Shown here: piece after piece, positions 49,816-60,991 of the stretch
Position numbering within the stretch: the first letter of the stretch is position 1
Layout of the letters: every line of letters starts with the position of its first letter
DNA from: Candidatus Lutibacillus vidarii
GTDB taxonomy: Bacteria; Actinomycetota; Actinomycetes; Actinomycetales; Dermatophilaceae
Reading direction: 5' to 3'
Assembly: GCA_016717165.1 (NCBI GenBank)
Contig: JADKGA010000002.1
Location: 868,001 to 932,000, forward strand
DNA length: 64,000 nt
Notes under the pieces: generated by a model
Told to the model about the DNA's origin: nothing
What the model saw: the letters and a program-made list of their open reading frames with translations, nothing else
Databases searched by the model: none
Program-made: the position numbers and the translations under genes

Positions 49816-49884
49816 CGCGAACTTGCGAGGGTCCCTGGCCCTGTGCGTAAGGTGGGAGTTCCGCACCCCCGACAAAGGACCCCC

Positions 49885-50505
49885 GTGACTGCCCCCATGC
49901 CCGCGCCCAAACGGTGGGCCGCCGTGCTCGCAGCGCTGCTGGGCCTGGCGCTGACCGTCGTCGGCGCGTGGTTCGCGGCGGTGGTGGGGCCGAGCGGGAC
50001 GGTGTCCTTCTCGGCGACCTCGTCCGACCCGGTCCTCGTCCCGGCCTCGGTGCTCAACCGGGTCGCCGAGCCGGTCACGGTCCACGTCGACGGCTCTGGT
50101 TCGCAGCCGGTCTGGATGGGGGTCGGAGCCGACGCGGACGCCACGGCGGTGGTGGGCTCTGCGACCCACCAGCTCGCCGTCGGGGCCGCCTTCCCCGACC
50201 GCCAGCTCCAGCTCGAGGGCAGCGGAACCGGCCTGCTGGCCGACCCGCGCGGCCTCGACGTCTGGGCCGCGACCTTCGGGTCGGACAAGTCCGCCACGAC
50301 CGTGCTCGAGCAGAATGCGGCCCCCCAGGCCGTCCTCGTCGTCCCGCCCACCGGCGAGGCGGCCAGCGTGACGGTGTCCTTCTCGCGTCGAGCGTGGTTC
50401 TACCAGTCGCTCACCCTGCTCGTCGTCGGTCTGGTGGTCCTCTCCTTCGCTGCCGGCGTCCTCATCGCCCACCGTCGCCGGGCCGAGCAGGAGGCTGCGG
50501 TATGA
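49885..50505 (+). CDS. Membrane-anchored protein of unknown function
   Basis: 206 residues: N-terminal membrane helix (about 10-33), a beta-rich extracytoplasmic domain of about 135 residues with many Val/Thr strands (GTVSFSATSSDPVLVPASVL onward), and a C-terminal membrane helix (about 170-193) with a short basic tail RRRAEQEAAV. GTG 49885 follows AAAGGA. Its stop overlaps the downstream lipoprotein gene (ATGA), so the two are probably partners. I do not recognise the family. Confidence 0.72.
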   Translation: MTAPMPAPKRWAAVLAALLGLALTVVGAWFAAVVGPSGTVSFSATSSDPVLVPASVLNRVAEPVTVHVDGSGSQPVWMGVGADADATAVVGSATHQLAVGAAFPDRQLQLEGSGTGLLADPRGLDVWAATFGSDKSATTVLEQNAAPQAVLVVPPTGEAASVTVSFSRRAWFYQSLTLLVVGLVVLSFAAGVLIAHRRRAEQEAAV

Positions 50506-51518
50506 CGCCCCGGCCGTTGCCGCGCCGCGCCAGAGCCGCTCGCAGCCTCGGCGCCCTCCTCGCCGCCGCCTTGCTCTCCGGCGCACTGACCGCCTGTGGC
50601 CCGGTCGACTCGATGCTCGGCATCCGCCCGGCGCCCTCGGCCACACCCGCGGGTGCGCTCTCCGCGACCCGCGCAGCCGAGATCGCCACCGCCCTGTTCG
50701 CCAAGGCTGCCACGACCACCGAGGCCTCCAAGGCCGGCGATGCCGCGCGGGCGCAGGTCTACACCGGCGTCGCCCTGACCGCCGCGAACGCCTCGGCCAC
50801 CTTGGCCAAGGTGCTCACGCCCTTGGACCTCGCGGCACGGGCGACCAGCGGTGAGCCTCCCGTCGTCATCGCCGTGTCCGCCGGGCCGAGCTTCCCGCGC
50901 CAGATGGTCGTGCGGACGACGCTGAAGAACGGGCTCCCGGTCCTCCACCTGCTCATCTCCGCCGATGTCCGCAGCCCGTACCGGATCGCGGCCAGCGCGA
51001 CCATGCTGCCCGGTGCCTCGGTCCGCCCGTTCGCCCCGCTGTCCGGCGGCTCTGAGCCGGTCGGCGACGGCACCGGCCTCAGCGTGACACCGGGCGACGC
51101 GCTCAGCCTGCTGCCACCCACCGTGGTGTTTCCCGGGCCGACGGCGCGCGACCCTCGACTGGCCGACGACACGTGGAGCCAGGCCATCCGCGCTGCCGCC
51201 AAGGCCAAGGCGGCCGCGCTCGGTGTCTCGGCGACCTTGGCCGAGGCGCACAAGAGCCGCGGCGCGCTCGGCGGCCTCAGGACGGCCGACGGGGGAGCCC
51301 TGGTCTTCGTCGTCCTGGACCGCACCGACACTCTCGTCCCCAAGGCCGGGATCGTCCTCACGCCGACGGCGGCCTTCACGGCACTGACCGGCCTGAAGGA
51401 GATCCGCAAGTCCGCGGGCACCGCGACCCTCGAGTTCCTCGCCATCGAGATCCCCGCCAGTGGTGCCGCCCGGGTCGTCGCGGCCACCGAGCAGCTCTAT
51501 GCCGCCTCGGGCAGCTGA
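50502..51518 (+). CDS. Lipoprotein of unknown function
   Basis: 338 residues with a basic N-terminus, hydrophobic signal and lipobox L29-T-A-C32. The mature part is Ala/Thr-rich with two similar halves of mixed alpha/beta character, tentatively a duplicated domain; strands such as PRQMVVRTTLKNGLPVLHLLISAD and GGALVFVVLDRTDTLVPKAG are visible. Overlaps the membrane-protein gene upstream and is followed 34 bases later by a thioredoxin-like gene. Function unknown; surface complex formation with its neighbour is an inference. Confidence 0.75.
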   Translation: MTPRPLPRRARAARSLGALLAAALLSGALTACGPVDSMLGIRPAPSATPAGALSATRAAEIATALFAKAATTTEASKAGDAARAQVYTGVALTAANASATLAKVLTPLDLAARATSGEPPVVIAVSAGPSFPRQMVVRTTLKNGLPVLHLLISADVRSPYRIAASATMLPGASVRPFAPLSGGSEPVGDGTGLSVTPGDALSLLPPTVVFPGPTARDPRLADDTWSQAIRAAAKAKAAALGVSATLAEAHKSRGALGGLRTADGGALVFVVLDRTDTLVPKAGIVLTPTAAFTALTGLKEIRKSAGTATLEFLAIEIPASGAARVVAATEQLYAASGS

Positions 51519-51552
51519 CCCGAGACCCAGCACGAACCCGGAGAATGACCTC

Positions 51553-52545
51553 ATGACCCAGCAGCCCTTCACCCCCGCGGCCTTGCGGGGCGCCGTCGAC
51601 CTGTCCGCACTACGCCGCCCTGCGCCGGGCCCGGGCGCCCCGGCCGGGGCCGCCGGAGCGTCCGGACGGCCCGGCGCGCCCGGCGCGGGGTCCGCACCGG
51701 GCGCCCCTGGGGCAGCCCCCGGGCGCTCGGATGCCCTGGTCGTCACCGGCGCCGACGCGACCTTCCAGGATGCGGTCTCAGCGAGCCTGCGGCTGCCTGT
51801 GGTCGTCGTGCTCTGGTCCGGGCGTCTTGCCCAGTCCGTCGAGCAGGTCGACGCCGTCGCGGCGGCCGCGCGTCGCTCGGGCGGCCGGTTCCAGGTCGTC
51901 TCGGTCGATATCGACACCAACCCCGGGCTGCGGCAGGCCTTCGCCGTCGAGCGGGTACCGATGACGGTTGCGCTGCTCCAGGGCCAGCCGATCCCGCTCT
52001 TCCTGGGGGCGCTGCCCGACGCCGAGCTGGACAAGGTCGTCGAGCAGCTCCTGACCATGGCCGTCCAGAACGGCATCACCGGCCGGATCGCCCTCGACGA
52101 GACCCCGGAGCCGACCGACGAGGAGGCGCCGCTCCCGGCGCACATCGAGGCGGCCTATGCCGCGATTGAGGCGGACGACCTCGAGACGGCGGCGGCGATC
52201 TACGAGACCGCTCTGGCGACGACCCCCGGCGATGAGGAGTCCCGGGTCGGGCTCGGCCAGGTGCGGCTGCTCCAGCGCACCCGCGACCTCGACCCCCGCG
52301 CGGTGCGCGCGACCGCGGCCGAGCGTCCCGACGATGTCGCGGCTCAGATCCAGGCCGCCGACCTCGACCTCGTCGGCGGGCACGTCGAGGACGCCTTCGC
52401 CCGGCTGGTCGACACGGTCCGGGCCACCTCGGGTGCCGAGCGCACCACGGCCCGGGACCACCTGCTCGCCCTCTTCGACCTTGTCGGTGCCTCCGACGCC
52501 CGGGTCACCGCGGCCCGTCGGGCGCTGATGAGCGCCCTGTTCTGA
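51553..52545 (+). CDS. Thioredoxin-like/TPR co-chaperone (CnoX/YbbN-like) lacking redox cysteines
   Basis: 330 residues: a disordered Ala/Gly/Pro linker (about 18-58), a thioredoxin fold (about 60-165) and a TPR-like helical region (about 195-330, AYAAIEADDLETAAAIYETAL). At the usual CxxC site it has LWSGRLAQS, so no catalytic cysteine is present; the cis-Pro is kept in RVPMTVALLQG. This is the pattern of YbbN/CnoX-type chaperones rather than a reductase. ATG 51553; CGGAGA lies about 9 bases upstream. Confidence 0.83.
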   Translation: MTQQPFTPAALRGAVDLSALRRPAPGPGAPAGAAGASGRPGAPGAGSAPGAPGAAPGRSDALVVTGADATFQDAVSASLRLPVVVVLWSGRLAQSVEQVDAVAAAARRSGGRFQVVSVDIDTNPGLRQAFAVERVPMTVALLQGQPIPLFLGALPDAELDKVVEQLLTMAVQNGITGRIALDETPEPTDEEAPLPAHIEAAYAAIEADDLETAAAIYETALATTPGDEESRVGLGQVRLLQRTRDLDPRAVRATAAERPDDVAAQIQAADLDLVGGHVEDAFARLVDTVRATSGAERTTARDHLLALFDLVGASDARVTAARRALMSALF

Positions 52546-52558
52546 GCCTGCGGCTCAG
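52542..52558. terminator. Compact hairpin between convergent genes
   Basis: CTGAGCC-TGC-GGCTCAG, a perfect 7-bp stem that overlaps the stop codons of the thioredoxin-like gene (+) and the phosphatase gene (-). Confidence 0.4.
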
Positions 52559-53340
52559 GCGCCGGTGAGCGCGGCCCGGGCGTCGTCGGCGGCTCGGCGG
52601 CTCCCGGCGAGATGCCAGGTGTACCCCCGGTGAGTCACCAGCTCCGTGTGCCCACCGGCGCCTCGGACGATGGCTGCACCTGGCAGCCAGTCCCACGGCG
52701 GCGCGCTGTGGTGGGCGTAGAGCCCGAGCGCCCCCTCGGCAACCCGGACCAGCTCGAGCGACCCGCACCCGAACATCCGCAGCGTCGCACTGGAGCGCAC
52801 GAGTGCGCCGAACGGCTCGACGAGATCCGGTACGAAGAACCGGGTCGGGTGGAGGTAGGTCGCCAGGCTGGTCGCCGCCAGCTCGCGGTCGGGCAGGTCC
52901 GGCAGCGGTATGCCGTTGCGGGCGCTCCGGACCCCCGGCCCACCGACCCAGACGGTGTCCGAGCCGGCGTGGTAGATCGCGCCGAGGAGCATCTCCTCAC
53001 CAGCGACGAGCCCGACCGCGCTGGTCCAGCCGGGCAGGCCTGAGGCGAAGTTGAAGGTCCCGTCGACCGGGTCGATGACCCAGCGCCGGCCGGTCGTCCC
53101 GACGCCGTGGGCGCCCTCCTCACCGAGCACGCCGTCACCGGGCCGCTCCGCCGCGAGGCGGTCGGTGACGAGCTCTTCGGCGGCGTGGTCGGCCGAGGTG
53201 ACGATGTCGGTGACCGAGGTCTTCCGCGTGGACGTGACCCCCGACTCGCGCATCCGCGCGGCGAGCCGTCCGGCGGACGTGACGAGGTCGGCTGCCAGCC
53301 GGACGTCGTCCGGGTCCAGGCCCGCGGGGTGGGTGGTCAG
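52555..53340 (-). CDS. Inositol monophosphatase-family phosphatase, probable CTG start
   Basis: Mg2+-dependent sugar/inositol phosphatase fold: metal site residues in LGEEGAHG, the DPVDGT motif (IDPVDGTFNF) and a final WDWLPGAAIVRGAGG motif. The first ATG (53253) would cut off a helix that belongs to the family (DPDDVRLAADLVTSAGRLAARM). Upstream of it, in frame, there is no ATG, GTG or TTG before the pgm stop codon at 53347-53349; CTG at 53340 (LTTHPAGL) or 53319 are the only candidates. The pgm gene is in the same frame, so reinitiation after its TAG is likely. Possible substrates: inositol-, histidinol- or fructose-type phosphates. Confidence 0.8.
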   Translation of the reverse strand: MTTHPAGLDPDDVRLAADLVTSAGRLAARMRESGVTSTRKTSVTDIVTSADHAAEELVTDRLAAERPGDGVLGEEGAHGVGTTGRRWVIDPVDGTFNFASGLPGWTSAVGLVAGEEMLLGAIYHAGSDTVWVGGPGVRSARNGIPLPDLPDRELAATSLATYLHPTRFFVPDLVEPFGALVRSSATLRMFGCGSLELVRVAEGALGLYAHHSAPPWDWLPGAAIVRGAGGHTELVTHRGYTWHLAGSRRAADDARAALTGA

Positions 53341-53346
53341 GGTGGC

Positions 53347-55011
<1,665 letters not shown>

Positions 55012-55040
55012 ACCGCGTCCTTTCAGGAGAGGAGAACCGG

Positions 55041-57245
55041 TCAGTCCTCGGGAGCCAGCCAGACCGCGCTGAACGCGGGCACGACGATATTGACCGCGCA
55101 CGGCTGACCCGCCCACGGGTAGGGCTCGGCGTCGAGCACCAGACCGGTCGAGCTGGGGGCCTCGGGGCGGTAGCCCGCGGTGTCGAGGACGACCCGCCAC
55201 CGGCCACCGCGCGGCAGGCCGATGCGGTAGGCGTGATGAGTCTCCCCGCTGAAGTTGACGACGACGGCCATGACCGGGGCGTCGGAACCGGCGTCACCGC
55301 GACCGATCCGCAGGTACGAGATGGTGTTGGCCCCCGAGTCGTCGGCGTTGATCCACCGGAAGCCGGCCGGGTCGTCGTCGAGCTCCCACATCTCGCGGCG
55401 GTCCCGGTAGATCCGGTTCATGTCCTTGACCAGGGCGTGCACCCTCATGTGCGCCGGCTGGTCGAGCAGCCACCAGTCGAGGCTGCGGCCGTCGGCCCAC
55501 TCCGACTCCTGGGCGAACTCCGAGCCCATGAAGAGCAGCTGCTTGCCAGGGTGGCTCCACATGTAGGCCAGGTAGGCCCGGACCGTGGCGAGCTGGTCCT
55601 CCCGCGAGCCGCGGACCTTGCGCATCAGCGAGCCCTTGCCGTGGACGACCTCGTCGTGGCTGATCGGGAGGACGAAGTGCTCGGAGTACTGGTACATGAG
55701 GGCGAAGGTCAGCTGGTTGTGGTGGTACTGGCGGAAGATCGGCTCCTGCCCGAGGTAGCGCAGGGTGTCGTTCATCCAGCCCATGTTCCACTTCAGCGCG
55801 AACCCGAGCCCGCCCTGGTCGGTAGGGGCGGTGACCCCGGCCCACGAGGTCGACTCCTCGGCGATCATGACGATGCCCGGCACCCGCTTGGCCGTCGTGG
55901 CGTTGACCTCCTGGAGCAGCTGGACCGCCTCGAGGTTCTCCCGGCCGCCGTACTTGTTGGGGATCCACTCGCCGGGGCGGCGGGAGTAGTCGAGGTAGAG
56001 CATCGAGGCGACCGCGTCGACCCGGAGCCCGTCGATGTGGAACTCCTCGAGCCAGTAGACGGCGTTGGCGACGAGGAAGTTGCGCACCTCGTTGCGGCCG
56101 AAGTCGAAGACGTGCGTGCCCCAGTCGGGCTGGTCGCCCTTGCGCGGGTCCGGGTGCTCGTAGAGCGGCCCGCCGTCGAAGCGAGCCAGCGCGAAGGCGT
56201 CCCGCGGGAAGTGCGCCGGCACCCAGTCGAGGATGACGCCGATGCCGGCCTGGTGGAGCCGGTCGACGAGATGCTTGAACTCGTCGGGGTTGCCGAACCG
56301 GCCGGTGGGGGAGTAGTAGCCGGAGACCTGGTAGCCCCAGGACGGCCCGTAGGGGTGCTCCATCACCGGGAGCAGCTCGACGTGGGTGAAGCCGAGGTCG
56401 CGGACGTAGTTGACCAGGTGCTCGGCCAGGTCGAGGTAGGAGTGCCCCTGGCGCCACGACCCGAGGTGGACCTCGTAGATGCTCATCGCCTCGAACTGCG
56501 CCGGGCGGGAGGCCCGCTCGTCGAGCCAGTCCTGGTCACCCCACGAGTAGTGCGAGTCGAAGACGATCGACGCCGTCGAAGGGGCCACCTCGGTCGAGCG
56601 GGCCAGCGGGTCGGACTTGAGGTTGACGTGGCCGTTCTGACCCCGGATCGCGTACTGGTACTTCGTCCCCTCCCCGACCCCGGGGACGAAGAGCTCCCAG
56701 ATGCCGGAGGGGTTGAGCACGCGCATCGGGTGGCTCCGGCGGTCCCAGCCGTTGAAGTCGCCCACGACGTGGACCGCGGTGGCGTTCGGGGCCCAGACGG
56801 CGAACGAGGTGCCGCGGACCGTGCCGAGCGGGCCGCCATACTCGCGGATGTGGCTGCCGAGGACGGTCCACAGCTGTTCGTGCCGCCCCTCGTTGATGAG
56901 GTGACGGTCGATCTGGCCGAGGGTCGGGGCGAACCGGTAGGGGTCGTCCTGCTCGTGCTCGACGCCGTCGTCATAGGAGACGAGCAGCCGGTAGTCCTGG
57001 GTGCTGGTGACCCCCGGCGCGGTGGCGGACCAGATGCCGCCGCGGACGTGGGACAGCTCCATGATCCGCTCGTCGGCGAGCCGGACCCGGACGTTCTTGG
57101 CCAGCGGGCGGAAGGCGGTGACGGTGAGCCCGCCCGGCCCTTGGTGGTGCCCCATGAGGTCGTGCGGCTGGGAGTGCCGACCCTCGAGGAAGGCGAACAG
57201 CGCGCTCTCGTCCTGGATCGAGACGATGGTCGGTTCAGTGCTCAT
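55041..57245 (-). CDS. glgB: 1,4-alpha-glucan branching enzyme
   Basis: Introduces alpha-1,6 branches into glycogen. Two N-terminal beta domains (the second, CBM48, with GTSFAVWAPNA), then the GH13 barrel: nucleophile D410 (GLRVDAV), acid/base E463 (MIAEEST), and HDEVVHGK. The D-to-E spacing of 53 equals that of E. coli GlgB (405/458). 734 residues from ATG 57245, 4 bases after the maltokinase stop. In the GlgE pathway GlgB branches the polymer made by GlgE. Confidence 0.96.
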   Translation of the reverse strand: MSTEPTIVSIQDESALFAFLEGRHSQPHDLMGHHQGPGGLTVTAFRPLAKNVRVRLADERIMELSHVRGGIWSATAPGVTSTQDYRLLVSYDDGVEHEQDDPYRFAPTLGQIDRHLINEGRHEQLWTVLGSHIREYGGPLGTVRGTSFAVWAPNATAVHVVGDFNGWDRRSHPMRVLNPSGIWELFVPGVGEGTKYQYAIRGQNGHVNLKSDPLARSTEVAPSTASIVFDSHYSWGDQDWLDERASRPAQFEAMSIYEVHLGSWRQGHSYLDLAEHLVNYVRDLGFTHVELLPVMEHPYGPSWGYQVSGYYSPTGRFGNPDEFKHLVDRLHQAGIGVILDWVPAHFPRDAFALARFDGGPLYEHPDPRKGDQPDWGTHVFDFGRNEVRNFLVANAVYWLEEFHIDGLRVDAVASMLYLDYSRRPGEWIPNKYGGRENLEAVQLLQEVNATTAKRVPGIVMIAEESTSWAGVTAPTDQGGLGFALKWNMGWMNDTLRYLGQEPIFRQYHHNQLTFALMYQYSEHFVLPISHDEVVHGKGSLMRKVRGSREDQLATVRAYLAYMWSHPGKQLLFMGSEFAQESEWADGRSLDWWLLDQPAHMRVHALVKDMNRIYRDRREMWELDDDPAGFRWINADDSGANTISYLRIGRGDAGSDAPVMAVVVNFSGETHHAYRIGLPRGGRWRVVLDTAGYRPEAPSSTGLVLDAEPYPWAGQPCAVNIVVPAFSAVWLAPED

Positions 57246-57249
57246 CTGG

Positions 57250-58674
57250 CTACGCCTCGCTGGTGAGTCGGTCGATGGCGGAACGGGGTATGCCGAGCCA
57301 TGTGGGCCGGTGTCGGGCTTCGTAGACGACTTCGTACAGGGCCTTGTCGAGCTCGAGCGCAGCCAGCAGGTCGCCGAACCGAGCCGCAACACTGCTGACT
57401 CCACCGTATCCCCGAAGGAAGGCGGCACGGCAGGCGAGGGCCCAGGCGTGCGCCGCCTCCGGGTCGGCGCCGGGATGGGCCGCGAGGTGCGCGGCGGCCG
57501 CGTAGTCGAACGAGCGCAGCATGCCGGCGACATCGCGCAGGGCCAGGTCGGGCTGGGAGCGCTCGGCCAGCGGGCGCAGCGGCTCACCCTCGAAGTCCAG
57601 GAGCACCCAGCCGCGGCCGGGGACGTCGAGGACCTGGCCGAGGTGGTAGTCGCCGTGGACCCGCTGGAGGGTGGGCCACGCCCCGGTGGCCCCCCGGTCG
57701 AGGACCCGGCGGATGGCGTCCTCGTGGGCTGCCAGCGCGGGCACCTCCGTGACGGCGGCGGTATGCCGGTCCTGCCACGACCGTCGCAGCCGGTCCTGGT
57801 CGGCGGGGGTGGCCAGGCGGGTGGGGAGGGCCCGGGCCAGGTCGGTGTGCACCTGCGCCGTGGTCGCCCCGAGCGCTGCGGCCCGGTCGGCGAAGTCCGC
57901 CCCGGTGGCCAGAGCGGTCAGGGCGACCCGCCAGGCATCCGTGGTGCCCGCGAGGAACTCCTGGGCGAAGGCGAGCTGCCCGTGCAGTGGAGCGCCGTTG
58001 GCGTCCTCGCCCCAGGACCCGTCGACATAACCGACACTCGCGGGAACGCTGCGGCAGCCCACCTGGGCGAGGGCCTGCTGGAGGATGATGTCGGGGTTGT
58101 CACCGGCGCTGAGCACGCGGAAGACCTTGACGATGGCTGGGGCCGCCGGCTCGCCCGACCGGTCGAGCAGATCGCAGATGACCGAGGTGTTGGACTGCTC
58201 CCCGCTGAGCACCCGCGAACGGCTCACCGACACCGCCGGGTCGCCGGACCCATATCCGGTGAAATGCCACTCGGGCGTGTCGCTCTCGCCGCTGGCCTGG
58301 GCGAGGACCCGGTTCTGCATGAAGGCGTAGAGCTGCTGGACGTAGACCGGGTCGTGCGGCGCGTCGTAGACCCACCGTGTCCCGAGGACGCTGTGCTCGA
58401 GCGTCCCGACCAGCGCCGCCTCGGCGCCCGCGAGCGGGGCGCCCCGGTAGGTCAGCGGCACCTGGTAGGTCGTCGGCGCCGCGGCCGCGTCGTCCCTGAG
58501 CACGAGGGTCTCGATGCCGACCTCCCCCGCGGGGTCGTCGAGCCGGAACCCCCGCATGCGGGACAGCCGCGGCTCGTGGCCGTGGCCGGCATACCACCGC
58601 TGGCGGCCGATCCAGGAGGTGACGAGCTCGACCTTGCCGGGGGTGAGCGTGGCGCTGGTGTGGATGGTCGACAT
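57250..58674 (-). CDS. mak: Maltokinase
   Basis: ATP-dependent phosphorylation of maltose to alpha-maltose-1-phosphate, the donor for GlgE. 474 residues with the N-terminal cap domain (WIGRQRWYAGHG) and APH-like kinase core: catalytic loop RVHGDYHLGQVL and metal motif LLDFEGEP. Not fused to TreS, unlike in some Actinobacteria. Starts 13 bases after glgE. Confidence 0.94.
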   Translation of the reverse strand: MSTIHTSATLTPGKVELVTSWIGRQRWYAGHGHEPRLSRMRGFRLDDPAGEVGIETLVLRDDAAAAPTTYQVPLTYRGAPLAGAEAALVGTLEHSVLGTRWVYDAPHDPVYVQQLYAFMQNRVLAQASGESDTPEWHFTGYGSGDPAVSVSRSRVLSGEQSNTSVICDLLDRSGEPAAPAIVKVFRVLSAGDNPDIILQQALAQVGCRSVPASVGYVDGSWGEDANGAPLHGQLAFAQEFLAGTTDAWRVALTALATGADFADRAAALGATTAQVHTDLARALPTRLATPADQDRLRRSWQDRHTAAVTEVPALAAHEDAIRRVLDRGATGAWPTLQRVHGDYHLGQVLDVPGRGWVLLDFEGEPLRPLAERSQPDLALRDVAGMLRSFDYAAAAHLAAHPGADPEAAHAWALACRAAFLRGYGGVSSVAARFGDLLAALELDKALYEVVYEARHRPTWLGIPRSAIDRLTSEA

Positions 58675-58687
58675 CGTCAGGCCCTCG

Positions 58688-60862
<2,175 letters not shown>

Positions 60863-60977
60863 GAGCCGAACCTATCGCGGGTGGTCCGCGGTTGTCCGTG
60901 AGGGGCGGACCCTGGTGACCGACCCCTCACGCGGGGGGCAGGGGTGGGTGGAGCCGTCGGTGCACCACGCGCGCACG

Positions 60978-60991
60978 TATAGTTGCCCCCC
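60978..60991 (+). promoter_or_regulatory. Candidate leaderless promoter for glgP
   Basis: TATAGT (60978-60983), a very good -10 box, lies 8 bases before GTG 60992; no Shine-Dalgarno. Divergent from glgE (gap 129 bp). Confidence 0.5.
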
